NCBI GenBank assembly: GCA_029747015.1
Contig: JAKOGI010000106.1
Span: 1,015,195-1,079,194 of the forward strand
Source: Carnegiea gigantea
Taxonomy: Eukaryota > Streptophyta > Magnoliopsida > Caryophyllales > Cactaceae
DNA length: 64,000 bases
Reading direction: 5' to 3'
The number at the start of each line of letters is the position of its first letter. Within the stretch, counting starts at the first letter, position 1. The position numbers and the translations under genes are program-made. This document shows, one piece after another, positions 8,440-20,380 of this stretch. Under the pieces are notes generated by a model, which made no database searches, had not been told where the DNA came from, and was given only the letters and a program-made list of their open reading frames with translations.

Positions 8440-11432
8440 TGTAATAGCCTGACCCTAAATCACATTTATTTACTTAATTCAGCCATGTTATTAATTTTTC
8501 AAATTTATTTATCTCATTTAATCATCCCGGTTGGGAAAATTCATTTTGGACTCCACTTTGCAATTCGAGTTCATTTACCGAAAAATTTCGGAAAAATCGA
8601 TAGTAAGCCTCGATAATTATGATTTAAAAAAATAAAATTATTTTTCATAACATCACATAAATTTAATTTCGAGCTACAAAATAATTTCAATCGCATAAGG
8701 TATATTTTTCGGGCTCAAGTTCACTTAGGCCCAATTCCGGCCCGACAAGTTATCACTCCATTTTACTTGGCTAAGTACCATTGCATGTGTTTAATTTCCA
8801 TTGGCTTAAGGCTCATTTTGCTAGAGACAGGCATAGCCAAGCAAATCCTTGGATCATTTCATCCAAGTAAAAACAACCTCACAAATTACCAAGGCTCTTT
8901 CCTCTCTCTTTCTGTCCTCTTCTCCATGGATGGGTTTTGCTGGAATTTTCTACCACCAACCACCATCTTCTGGCAACCAGGATAGCCACCTATCACCACC
9001 CCCATCAGCTACCAGCCACCAGCCACATCCCCACACCCTTCAAGCATCATTCACACCTCCCTTTTCAAGCACAAAGTGAGTAACTCCATCACTTATCATG
9101 CTGATTTTTGATTGTGATTGTTGTTTTTTTGTTGGTTTTTACTGTTAACCATGCTATTTTGATAAGAATAAGAGCTATCTTTGAAGTGTTAAATTGTTGA
9201 CTAAGGAAGAAAGCATGCTAAGGTTGGGATCATTCATGATGATGCTAGTTTAGGTTGGAAGTGATGATTAAGGATCGCTTTGTACTTGATTGGGTAATCT
9301 TTGGCATTATAAATAATTATGGTAATGTTGATGTGGTTTTGGATGAATTAAAGAGTGATTTTAGTGGGTGGTTATATGAAGAAAAGATGAAACTAGGTGA
9401 TTTAGGGCTGGAAAATAGACCCAAAATAGGGGCTTATTTATGAATAAACTGGTATTTCGTGGGACATGGGCAAATTGTGATTTTTGGTTTAAAGATACCT
9501 CAATGAGTTAGCTTTCAATGGGCTCTAGAATTACTTAATTATGAGTTGTATAGACAAATTTATGGCCACTTTACTGAAGACTGCGCAGAATACATCGAAA
9601 CTGGGAGCAGTTTTAAACAGTGGACTTTACGAAAAACCTGGTATTTATTGGCTCATTGCAAATTTTTGATTTTTGGTGTGTGGATAGATCAATGAGTTAG
9701 CTTTCACATTCTTTTTGAATTGCCTTGATCCAAGTTCAGTGGAAACAGTTATGGTCGTTTTGCAATGACTGCACAGATTGGACTGAAGTTGTGCACAGTT
9801 ATGTTCTAGCCCAATTTTAGGGACCTTACTATGTGAATCATACTTTGTGCCACAAATAAACATTTTAGGGGACATTATGAGCTTTTCATATTGGGGTTTT
9901 ACATCTTATTTAGAAGCTGGGAGTTAAAGATATGGATTTTCTAATGCAGACCATCAAATGGTAATATGAGCGAATACAGAAATCGTGACATTTGAAAATA
10001 TTTTCAGACATTTCTATATAATTGTGGGTATTGCAAGGAAATTACAAAGTGTAGTGAGTTCAACAAGTTTGATTATGTATAGAAGCTTACTTAGGTTGGA
10101 AAACTGAGTTAAATGAGCATGAAAATGAAATTTGAGAAGTGGGCAGAGTAATGACTCAAATCAGTGTCTATTGGACTCAGTTGGGGTTATTTGAGCTTTT
10201 ATAAACCTCACAACACCTCTCCTAATATTAAGCCTTCTATTATCCATTTCAGAAGTATTACACTTTCTATTATCCATTTCGAAAACATCAGAAACCCATA
10301 TTTCGTTTATTTCAATTGAAATCTTTTCGTTATCAGCTCAAGCATTCCAATGTGATCTATTTGGTTTCAGTTTGTTGTATTTTAAGTTCACTAACCCTAA
10401 CTGATTTATTTTTCAGATCATCTTGATTTAAGTTACCTTATATTGAATTATTGGATTTGTAGAAGCCTTTTTAATTAAACAATTTCCATTAAAGTTATAA
10501 ATTATGTCAGTGAACATGGTTTACTAACTACATTTATCTATAATTATATTTCTTAAACAGAAATGGGGCTTAGTCTATCGTTTCCATTGTGCAGAAGTAT
10601 CGTCAAGTGAAATATCATTTTAAAGACTTCAGGTACGTCCATTGCCTGTATCTTTAGAAATTAGAGTTCATTTATCAAAGTATCATGTTTGGTAAGTACA
10701 TTAATGAATCAGTTTATACAGTGATTTATCAGTTAATTAGTGACCCAATCAGTTATCATCTATAGGGCATTCGCCCTTCAGTTACCCGCGCGGCTTCAGG
10801 CTAGGTCCCCGATCGGCTTGGCAGGTGTACACCTATCCTTAGATCGTAACAGTATCAAGGGGTTCATTATCAGATAATAATTAGTAATGCAATTTTATAT
10901 TCATCTCATTCTCTATTTTGTCCTTAAATGAATTATAAAGCGGGCCCAATCAGTGTTTCAATGATCATTTAACAATTCAGAAATGCATGTACTGAGCTTC
11001 GGCTTACAGTTCGAAATGTTTTTCATGTTTTGTTTTAAGCAAATGCTCAGAGAATTGCCCTCATGCTAGCAACACAGCGGAAGAGAATAAGTTCAACAAG
11101 AAAATCTATATAAATCAGCGGTGATACAATATATGCATACTTTAAAGATGTATTTTGAATTCTTCAGTGTATAAGGATGTAGATTACATGTTGAATTATC
11201 TTACTATGATTTATAAACCTTACATTAGTTAACACTTGATTGTGAATAGATGATCATGTGTGAATATATATGGTTGAGGTTATGCTTAACTATGTTATTC
11301 CAGGACACATGCTTCAAGCCTTGTCCTTTGGGACGGCGGTAACGCCCCTATAATTGGATTTATCATATTACAATTGAGTGATTTATTAAGAAAAATATAA
11401 ATAGTGAAACATGTTTAATTTGGGGCGTTACA
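8440..11432 (+). repeat. Element 2 5' LTR, 2993 bp
   Basis: The LTR starts TGTAATAGCCTGACCC and ends GGGGCGTTACA. Small ORFs inside (for example 9255-9443 and 9645-9875) have no coding support and have diverged counterparts in the 3' LTR. The internal stretch 8880-9080 is rich in CCACC/CACC words. Confidence 0.9.
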
Positions 11433-11436
11433 GATT

Positions 11437-11450
11437 TGGTATCAGAGCCA
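11437..11450 (+). other. Element 2 primer binding site
   Basis: TGGTATCAGAGCCA lies four bases after the LTR and complements initiator tRNA-Met. Confidence 0.9.
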
Positions 11451-13480
11451 GGTTGAGATTTTCTTTATGGGATATAGAGTATGGAGTTAAGATACTGAGA
11501 AATTGGTTAGTGAGGACTGAGGATTATTATGATATCCTTGGAGATTTGTGACACTGGTAATGTCTGCTTATCTCACACATATTCTACTCGTATATTCTTC
11601 TTTGTCAGATGGATCCATATAAAGTATATATAGTTTGATCTCAAACAGTAGATTTGACGAAGATTTTGAACAACAGGTTAAAGATGTTCTAGGAGCCACC
11701 CATCTGAATGGTATGTCATCCTTTAGCTGGAATAGTTTATTTTTGGGATGTAAACCCTTGTACGCCGGGTGTGTGGCCTGTAGAGTTTTGGTCTCCGGTG
11801 TGTAGCTGTCAAGCTTGATTAGATATTCTTTTATACTTCTATGCAATGCAGGGGATGTGATGTAAGGCTTTAAGCCTGAAAAATGGCCAATTTGCAGGCG
11901 AAACTCTGTCCGTTTCGCTCCAGAAACTTCAGAATTACTAACACTTGTAGCCCTAGGGTTGGGGGTTGTTATAGATGTGTCCTATGAAAGGCCCTTGACT
12001 CATTTTGAGGTTAAATGTATAGGGAAAATCAAGTATGGGCAGAATATACAAGTTTAATCAACTTGATAGTTTTGATCATTGCATAAGAACCGACTTTGAA
12101 GTAACTTTTGTCCATGATTAGTATGACTTACGCAAGGGTTTCCTATCCTGAATTTAAGGTTAGGGAGATATCTTTCATATGAAACAAGTTTCAAGTGGAT
12201 TGGAGTTCATTTGGTTATTTAAAGCTGCTGGACAAGTCAAAGTCTACAAATTGGGCAGAATCCTAGTGCACAAGGTCTGGGTTTAGTCCACTTACAGCCT
12301 ATGCATTCCATCAGCTAGAGATATTTTAGTTAGTTTATGTCAAAGTACAAAAAGTAAGTTTTTCAATGACCCATATTACAGTACATTTGGAGACCAGTAG
12401 TTAATGAAATTTAGCCTAGAAGTCTGATGGTACAGACTATTTAAGTCAGTGGATACATACAACTTTGAGCTTATATTTCCTCATATTGTGGGTGTCATTT
12501 TTTGTATTTCTTGGATCTAAGTGGCAATTACTTCAATATGCTTCATTGATTGTACATATTTTCTTCTATAACTCACGAATTTTATCTAAGTGAGCTATAT
12601 GGGGGTTCTTGATGTAATATCCCCTGAATTATAAGATTTTGGAGAGGCTTGTTTTATAGCACATAAGTTTTGAAACCATTAACTATCGACGATTCCATAC
12701 AAGAGAAACCAAGGACACATTAGAGAGACATTTTGCTTCAATCCATTGCAATTTAAGACTTGCTTAAATTGCCCAAACTCTTATAAGCAGTCCATTGATT
12801 CCACCTCCATTTGTGAAGTAGACATTACTCTGGAAAATATTTCACTGCGCCTTCTGGTAACATATCATCTATCATTGTCTTTGTTAGATTATCAACTGTT
12901 GGATACTCCTCACTTTGGCCAGGGGCTTCATCTTGTTGTCTTCATAGCATCTCCCCATCAAGTTGCATTACCATTCACTCTCATGTTACACCTTCATCAG
13001 TTCTGGTCACCTTTTCGTATTTTTAAGAGCCCAATTGCTGCTAGTAGCTGGTTTATGATTGGGATGCACCCATGTCAATAGATGATAATTTTGTAGTATG
13101 CCTGAACAGAAGGTAGATCTCAACTACACTTTATATAGGGGTTGATTGTTGTTTAACTTGTGGAATCTATTGGTAAGGGAAACGCGATGTGTCTACCCTT
13201 TTAAGCTAATTCAACCTCAGTTTCCTATTGAAGATCACTTTCATAAAGCTTAAGTTGGACAATCAAAATCTTTGTCATGCATTTAGACTGCGTCAGTGAG
13301 AAATTTTGATGGGTTACTGCCCCTTGGAAAATGGTCTTCAGCTGTTTCATACTAAAGGACTCTAGAGTGGAAAGTATGATTTAGTGGAACACTTTCACAA
13401 ATAGGCTCTTAGGGCATGACTTCATTTGGAGCCTATTTGTGAAAGAACTAATTACACTGTTTCGGATTGTTAAGTGGGAA
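11451..13480 (+). other. Element 2 leader and unrecognisable gag region
   Basis: About 2 kb follow the primer site. A possible gag start ATGGATCC lies near 11609. The stretch around 11870-11930 (GTAAGGCTTTAAGCC, AACTCTGTCCGTTT) is matched on the minus strand of element 3 near 32250-32310, so it belongs to the family. I can read no gag core; the sequence is either heavily mutated or non-coding. Confidence 0.5.
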
Positions 13481-13488
13481 CTAACAAA

Positions 13489-13530
13489 TGCACGTGGTGT
13501 GGTAGCCTAGAGCACCTCATCATTACCTGC
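13489..13530 (+). pseudogene. Element 2 gag zinc knuckle
   Basis: CTWCGSLEHLIITC is an intact CX2CX4HX4C knuckle, the nucleic-acid-binding end of Gag, in an otherwise unreadable region; a stop follows about 20 codons later. Confidence 0.65.
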
Positions 13531-13660
13531 TCTCGAAGACTAAAGGCTGTAGGCAAGGGCTCCCACCTCCAAGGCCCGCAGCTGTAGGAAGGTCGTAGGT
13601 GTTGAGCAAGAAGGATACTGCCACCTTTGGTGCGGTAGTTACTAGAACTCTCCTTTAATT

Positions 13661-14023
13661 TTGAAACCATTTTGTGTATTGATTGATTCAGTTGCCATTC
13701 ATTCATTTATATTTACGCGAGCTGCCATGCAAGTGAACCTTGAGAATAAGAAGACAGAAACCAATTATGGAATCAAGTTATCTAATGACTTTAGAGTTAA
13801 GTGTTCTACATCTCATAAATTTGTTTCAATTACTATTGGTGAGATAGTTTTCCCTGATGTTCTGATTCAATTTGACTCGTCAAACTTTGATATCATTTTG
13901 AAAATGATCTGGTTGTGTACTTCTAGGGTTAAGATAGGTTGTGACCCTAAGGTTATTTCAAGAGATGAACAAGGGAAAGAAATATATTTTATGGTCAAAG
14001 AGAGGAAAAACCTTGTCCTTTAA
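13661..14023 (+). pseudogene. Element 2 protease, active site damaged
   Basis: The frame contains CVLIDSVAIHSFI, matching the Tekay protease start LIDSGSTHSFI with the active-site Gly replaced by Val. FDIILKMIWL follows at the place of the usual FDVILGMDWL, and an ISRDEQGKE-type end closes it. The layout and spacing from the zinc knuckle and RT fit Gypsy pol. The damaged DSG suggests no activity. Confidence 0.7.
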
Positions 14024-14159
14024 ATTCTTTTATGAAAACCAATGAGCTCTTATGTCAAGGATATATTATGTATTGGTATTATGTTAGTAACATTGAACCG
14101 AAAGAAGAAAAAACAGAAGATATCCCTATAACTTGTGAATTTAGAGATATTTTCCTGAA

Positions 14160-14720
14160 AAGTTACCGGGACTGCTCCATAAAGAGAAATTGATGTTGAT
14201 ATTGAATTAATCCCTTATGCTCAACCTATCTCCAAAACCCCGTATCGTATGGCCCCAATTGAGCTTAAAGAACTAAAGATTCAGTTAGAGAAGTCATTAC
14301 AGAAGGGATTTATCATACCACGCGTGTCATCTGGGGGTGCCCCAATTTTATTTGTAAAGAAGAAGAATGTAACTTGGAGGTTATGTATTGATTACAGAGA
14401 GCTGAACAAGATCCCCATTAAAAACAAATACCCATTGCCCCAAGTAGATGACTTGTTTGATCTACTGCACAGAGTAGGAGTCTTATCTAAGATTGATTTG
14501 AGGTCAAGGTACCATCAACTTAGGATTATACTTGAAGACATTCCCAAAACCACACTAAGGACCATGTTTGGGTCACTATAAATTTACTATGATGCCTTTT
14601 GGCTTAACCAATGGCCCCGCGGCCTTTACGGATCTTATAAATAGAGTTTCAGACCATATCTAGACAAGTTATGATGGTGTTTATAAAAGATATCTTGAAA
14701 TACTCCAAGGACAGAGATGA
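14160..14720 (+). pseudogene. Element 2 reverse transcriptase, catalytic Asp lost
   Basis: Frame 14249-14581 carries [44 protein letters not shown] and [14 protein letters not shown], all typical of Tekay RT. After a shift near 14575 the words [13 protein letters not shown] follow. At the YxDD position (about 14674-14697) the sequence gives VFIKDILKYSKD, with Lys replacing the first catalytic Asp. Confidence 0.8.
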
Positions 14721-15420
14721 GTATCCTGTTCATTTGTGGATAGCGTTGCAGACCTGGAGGGAATATCAATTATATGGCAAATACAAGAAGCATGAGTACT
14801 GATTAGAAGCAATGGTATTTTTGGAACATATGGTTCTAAAGGATGAGATTAAGCTTAATTTACAAAAGGTGAAAGCAGTTACAAAGTGTCGAAGATCCAC
14901 CAATGTACTGAGACTAGAAACTGTTTGAGTTTAGCAGGGAATTATCGAGTTCAGAAAGGATTTGTCAAATATTATCTTCCCTGACCAATTTATTGAAGCA
15001 AGCTACAAAGTTAGCAAGAAGATATAGTGGTACCTTATCCCTCCCGACAGTTCAAGTCTTATGGGTGGTACCTTACCCATAATCCAGGTGCACTGAGAAT
15101 TTGAAAATATTACTTATAAGGCATACCTTGTGCAATCCATATTGACCATAAGAGTCTGAAGTATATCTTCACTTAGAAGAAGCTCAATCTATATGAAACA
15201 GCATTTGTGGTAGATCCAATGTCAACCAAGAAAGGGAAAATGTTGGGCAGACGCCCTGAATAGGAAGGCACAACATACTATGAACACTGTAGTGATTACT
15301 TAGCTGAATCTCTTGAGAGAGCTTGAGGACTTGGACATTCCATATAAGTCGCACTGGAACGTGAATGTTCAATTGCTAGTACTTACCTTACAGCCCTCCC
15401 TAATGGAGGAAACTTGAGTG
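14721..15420 (+). pseudogene. Element 2 RNase H and linker, fragmentary
   Basis: Only pieces can be read. HIDHKSLKYIFT and KKLNLYE at about 15137-15190 correspond to the last catalytic Asp block of Tekay RNase H, followed by remnants of the ADALSR-type end. Most of the earlier part is lost to stops and shifts. Confidence 0.6.
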
Positions 15421-15850
15421 AATTAAGATAGTGATCCTGAGCTCCAAAAAGTAAAGTAAAATCTTAAGAGAGCAGATCTTAGAGGAGGCTCACAACACTC
15501 ACTATTCGGTGCATCCAGGAAATACCAAGATGTGTAGAGATCTGAGGCAATATTTTTGGTGAAATAATATAAAAAGAGAAATTGCAAAACATGTGGATGA
15601 ATGACTGATTTGTCAAAAGGCCAAAGCAGAACACCAACGCACCATAGGTGAATTGAGACCTTTAGAAATCTCCACTTGGAAGTGGGATTCAACTTCAATG
15701 AACTTTATCATGGGATTCCCTCAGATAGTGTCTAATAGAGATAAGAGATTTCAAGTCTGTTTCGGCAAGGACTTCAAAAAGCCTCTGGAACTAGATTGAA
15801 CTTTAGCAGTTCTTATCATCCTGAAACGGATGGGCAAGCATATAAAAATA
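15421..15850 (+). pseudogene. Element 2 integrase remnant with internal deletion
   Basis: PGNTKMCRDLRQYFW and ICQKAKAEHQRTIGELRPL match the Tekay integrase zinc domain and linker. The catalytic start reads WKWDSTSMNFIMGFP, where the usual MDF Asp is Asn. A large part of the core is missing before FSSSYHPETDGQA-like words near 15810-15840. Confidence 0.7.
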
Positions 15851-16199
15851 TCAATGGATCAACTCTTCTAAGTTGGAGCCTGTAGTACTTCATGACTTAC
15901 GATCAACATTTACATTTGAAGAAAGTATGGAACTCCCAGCAGTCAACGTTGTGATAGCACTAGCAGAAAATCCTACATGAAATATCAGGATAAAATGACG
16001 GCAGGCATTGACAACAAAATCATCTTTTGAATCATGAAGATCTTCTTTAGCATTCAATAAGGCGGCATATCTCAGAAGACTCTTGAAAACATACTATTGG
16101 AACCGGCAGAAAAGCTATGTTGATAAAAGAATGAGATTCTTAGAATTTCTGATATATGAGAAGATTCTTCAGAAACTTTCACCACCTAAGGGTATAAGG

Positions 16200-16500
16200 A
16201 GGTTGAACTGTGAACTAAATTGAGGCACGTGCATAACGCATTCCTTACCTTGCAACTCAGGCAGTACATTTCAGATCCTGACCATGCTATCGTAATCAAA
16301 TCCATTACGATCATTGAGGGTCTTGTGTTTCAAGAACACCTAATTCAGACATTGGATCACAGGATTAAGTAGTTAAGTATCAAGCAGATACCTTAAATCA
16401 AATTGCTTTGGGCAAATCATACCTCCCCAGAAGCTACTTGGGAAACTGAGCAAGAAGTGAAAGCCAAGTACTCATATTTATTTAAAATCACTTTGCATGA
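16200..16500 (+). pseudogene. Element 2 chromodomain region at the pol C-terminus
   Basis: The frame can be read as VFQEHLIQTLDHRIK, then IKLLWANHTSPEATWE and a final AKYSYLF. This is the Tekay chromodomain pattern (ILDRK...VKVLWRN...EATWE...YPHLF). In intact chromoviruses this domain directs integration to chromatin marks. Two in-frame stops are present. Confidence 0.7.
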
Positions 16501-16537
16501 TCGTCAAAGTTCATAAGTTTCGAGGACGAAACTCTTT

Positions 16538-16549
16538 AAGGGGCAAAGG
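16538..16549 (+). other. Element 2 polypurine tract
   Basis: AAGGGGCAAAGG lies next to the 3' LTR. The preceding TTTCGAGGACGAAACTC is shared with element 3. Confidence 0.75.
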
Positions 16550-16550
16550 C

Positions 16551-19541
16551 TGTAATAGTCCGACCCTAAATCATGTTTATTTATTTAATTAAGCCATGTT
16601 ATTAATTTTTTAAATTTATTTATCTTATTTAATCATCTCGGTTGGAAAAATTCATTTTGGACTCCAATTTACAATTCGAGTTCATTTACCGAAAAATTTT
16701 TGGAAAATCGATAGTAAGCCTCGATAATTATGATTTCAAAAAAAATGAAATTATTTTTCGTAACATCACAAAAATTTAATTTCGAGCTATAAAATAATTT
16801 CAATCGCATAAGGTATATTTTTCGGGCTCAAGCTCATTTAGGCCCAATTTCGGCCCGACAAGTTATTACTCCATTTTACTTGGCTAAGCATCATTGCATG
16901 TGTTTAATTTCCATTGGCTTAAGGCTCATTTTGCTAGAGATAGGCATAGCCGCTTAAGGCTCATTTTGCTAGAGATAGGCATAGCCAAGCAAATCCTTGG
17001 ATCATTTCATCCAAGTAAAAACAACCTCATAAATTACCAACGCTCTTTCCTCTCTCTTTCTCTCCTCTTCTCCATGGATGGATTTTGCTGGAATTTTCTA
17101 CCACCAACCACCACCTTCTGGTGACCAAGATAGCCACCTGTCGCCACCTTCATCTGCTGCCAGCCACCAGCCACATCCCCACACCCTTCAAGCATCATTC
17201 ACACCTCCCTTTTCAAGTACAAAGTGAGTAACTCCATCACCTATCATGCTGATTTTTGATTGTGATTATTGGTTTTTTGTTGGTTTTTATTGTTGATCAT
17301 GCTATTTTGATAAGAATAAGAGCTATCTTTGAAGTGTTAAATTGTTGATTAAGGAAGAAAGCATGCAAAGGTTGGGATTATTCATGATCATGCTAGTTTA
17401 GGTTGGAAGTGATGATTAAGGATCGCTTTGTACTTGATTGGGTAATCTTTGGCATTATAAATAATTACGATAATGTTGATGTGGTTTTGGATGAATTAAA
17501 GAGTGATTTTAGTGGGTGGTTACATGAAGAAAAGATGAAACTATGTGATTCAGGGCTGGGAAACAGACCTAAAATATAGGTCTATTTATGAATAAACTAG
17601 TAGATACCTCAATGAGTTAGCTTTCAATGGGATCTGGAATTACTTAATTCTGAGTTGTATAGACAAAGTTATGGCCATTTTACTGAAAACTGCGTAGAAT
17701 ACATCAAAACTGGGAGCAGTTTTGAACAGTGGAGTTTACAAAAAAACTGTAATTGATTGGCTCATTGAAAATTTTTGATTTTTGGTGTGTGGATAGATTA
17801 ATGAGTTAGCTTTCACATGCTTTTTGAATTGCCTTAATCCAAGTTCTGGGGAAAACGTTATGGTTATTTTGCTACGACTGCGCAGATTAGACTGAAGTTG
17901 TGCACGGTTGTGTTCTAGCCCCATTTTAGGGACCTTACTATGTGAATCATACTTTGTGTCCTGAATAACCATTTTACTGGACATTGTGAGCTTTCCATAT
18001 TGTGGTTTTACATCTTATTTGGAGGTCGGGAGTTAAAGATATGGATTTTCTAATGCAAACCATCAAACGATAACATGAGTGAATACAGAAATCGTCACAT
18101 TTGGAAATATTTTCAGAAGTTTCTATATAATTGTGGGTATTGCAAGGAAATTACAAAGTGTAGTGAGTTCAACAAGTTTGATTTTATATAGAAGCTTACT
18201 TAGATTGGAAAACTGAGTTAAATGAGCATGAAAATGAAATTTGAGAAGTGGGTAGAGTAATGACTCAAATCAGTGTCTATTGGACTCACTTGAGGTTATT
18301 TGAGCTTTTATGAACCTCACAACACCTCTCCTGACATTAAGCCATCTATTATCCATTTCAGAAGCATTACACTTTTCATTATCCATTTCGGAAACATCAG
18401 AAATCCATATTTCGTTCATTTCAATTGAAATCTTTTCGTTATCAGCTCAAGCATTCCAATGTGATCTATTTGGTTTCAATTTGTTGTATTTCAAGTTTAC
18501 TAACACTAACTGATTTATTTTTCAGATTATCTTGGTTAAACTCACCTTGTATTGAATTATTGGAATTGTAGAAGCCTTTTTAATTAATAAATTTCCATTA
18601 AAGTTATAAATTATGTCAGTGCACATGGTTTACTAACTACATTTATCTATAATTATATTTCTTAAATAGAAATGGGGCCTAGTCTATTGTTTTCATTGTG
18701 CATAAGTATTATCAAGTGAAATATCATTTTAAAGACTTCAAGTATGTCCATTGCCTGTATCTTTAGAAATCAGAGTTCATTTATCAAAGTATCATGTTTG
18801 GTAAGTATATCAATGAATCAGTTTACGCAGTGATTTATCCGTTAATTAGTAACCCCATCAGTTATCATCTATAGGGTATTCGCCCTTCAGTTACCCGTAT
18901 GGCTTCAGGCCAGGTCTCCGATCGACTTGGCAGGTGTACACCTATCCTTAGATCGTAACAGTATCAAGGGGTTCACTATCAGATAATAATTAGCAATGCA
19001 GTTTTATATTCATCTCATTCCCTATTTTGACCTTAAATGAATTGCAAAGCGGGTCCAATCAGTATTTCAATGATCATTTAACAATTCAGAAATGCATATA
19101 CTGAGCTTCAGCTCACAGTTCGAAATGTTTTTCATGTTTTGTTTTAGGCAAATGCTCAGAGAATTGCCCTCATGCTCGCAACGCAGCGGAAGAGAATAGG
19201 TTGAGTAAGGAAATCTGTATGAATTAGCTGTGATACAGTATATGCATACTTTAAAGCTGTATTTTGAAATCTTTGGTGCTTGAGGATGTAGATTACATAG
19301 TGAATTATCTTACTATGTTTTATAAACCTTACATTGGTTAACACTTGATTGTGAATGGATGATCATGTGTGAATGTGTATGGTTGAGGTTATACTTAACT
19401 ATATTATTCCAGGACACATACTTCAAGCCTTATCCGTTGGGACAGCGGTAACACCCCTATCATTGGATTTATCATATTACAATTTAGTGATTTATTAAGG
19501 AGGATATAAATAGTGAAACATGTTTAATTTAAGGCGTTATA
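16551..19541 (+). repeat. Element 2 3' LTR, 2991 bp
   Basis: Begins TGTAATAGTCCGACCC, ends AAGGCGTTATA. It differs from the 5' LTR by scattered substitutions, a short deletion near 17600 and a 35-bp tandem duplication at 16917-16986. Confidence 0.9.
16917..16986 (+). repeat. 35-bp tandem duplication private to the 3' LTR
   Basis: Two copies of a 35-bp unit beginning GCTTAAGGCTCATTTTGC (16917-16951, 16952-16986). The 5' LTR has one copy near 8803-8838, so the duplication arose after insertion. Confidence 0.9.
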
Positions 19542-19546
19542 GTGTG

Positions 19547-19960
19547 TCTCCACGGTTTACCAAGAAGCATGGTCTTGGATCGAGACACCAAGTTCTTGAG
19601 TCACTTTTGACTCACCTTATGGAGGAAGCTAGGCACTCATCTAAAGTTTAGTACAACTTGCCACCCACAAATGGACGGCCAAACGGAGGTAACCAATCGC
19701 ACTTTGGGGACCTTGTTTCAGGTTCTAGTCAAGAAAAGCATCAAGGGGAGGGATGAGTTGCTTTGCCATGCCGAGTTTGCCTTCAACTGAACACCAAGTG
19801 AGGCCACAAGCCTTTCCCTCTTTCAAGTGGTGTATGGTTGCAATCTAAGAACTCCATTAGACTTGGTTCCAATTCCTAATCCAACTACGTTTAGTTGGGA
19901 GGCCGAGAAGAGGGCCAAGGAAATCCAAGATCTTCATGCCAAAGTAAGAGAACAGATTCA
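19547..19960 (+). pseudogene. Element 1 integrase, second part after element 2
   Basis: Resumes the integrase: GLPRSMVLDRDTKFLSHF holds the second catalytic Asp, followed by an in-frame stop. MDGQTEVTNRTL keeps the catalytic Glu, followed by AEFAFN and PLDLVPIP. Stops occur after SHF, in AFN*TP and later. The reading is continuous with the part ending at 8434 once element 2 is removed. Confidence 0.85.
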
Positions 19961-20380
19961 CAGGTAGGAGGTTCATTTTTAGCCTGGAGATTTGGTGTGA
20001 TTCACTTAAGGAAGGAGAGATTCCCAAGCAAACGCAAGTCTAAGCTCATGCCAAGGTCGAATGGTCCATTCGAAGTACTTGAGAAAATTAGCCCAAATGC
20101 ATTCAAAGTAAACCTTCCTGGTGAGTATGGGGTCTCCGCCACCTTCAATGTGGCTGACCTAAGCCCATATTATGAGGAAGATGAAGAGCTTCTAAGTTTG
20201 AGGTCAAACTCCAATCAAACCGAGGAGTATGATGGGGACCATCTCATTGTCCCTTCTAACGTCTCCCCCTCTAGCCTACAAGAGCCTAGTAACACCAAGG
20301 AAGTCAAGGAATTTCAGGCCTTGGTCAGAAACATCCTAATTCAGTGCAATAGCAACCTGCTCAGTTCAGCCGAAAATTAG
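19895..20380 (+). pseudogene. Element 1 integrase C-terminus running into the 3' LTR
   Basis: A 161-codon open frame contains HLRKERFPSKRKSKL, the GPFEVLEKISPNAFKV SH3-like fold, and FNVADLSPYYEEDEELLSLR, the standard C-terminus of CRM/Reina pol. The frame crosses into the 3' LTR at 20230 and adds about 50 codons (DGDHLIVPSNVSPSS... to SSAEN) before stopping. Such an LTR-overlapping tail has been described for the CR motif of CRM elements. The N-terminal ~30 codons of this frame are out of register with the integrase. Confidence 0.75.

Larger units (their letters stand above)
8440..19541 (+). mobile_element. Element 2: Tekay (Del)-type chromovirus nested in element 1
   Basis: LTRs of 2993 and 2991 bp (8440-11432 and 16551-19541) start TGTAATAG and end GTTACA/GTTATA. 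A primer binding site (11437-11450) and polypurine tract (16538-16549) are in place. The internal region holds a gag zinc knuckle, protease, RT, RNase H, integrase and a C-terminal chromodomain-like segment, all decayed. The RT wording (RMAP...[21 protein letters not shown]) and very long LTRs are Tekay traits. Element 3 on the other strand is a relative. LTR divergence is roughly 9% in the first 185 bp by hand. Confidence 0.88.

Noticed and set aside
8849..9079. Proline/serine-rich ORF
   Set aside because: It is part of the element 2 LTR and not conserved in frame in the 3' LTR.
12612..12640. LTR start (TGTAATATCCCC) of a further nested element
   Set aside because: No matching second copy, target duplication or PBS could be found in the element 2 internal region.
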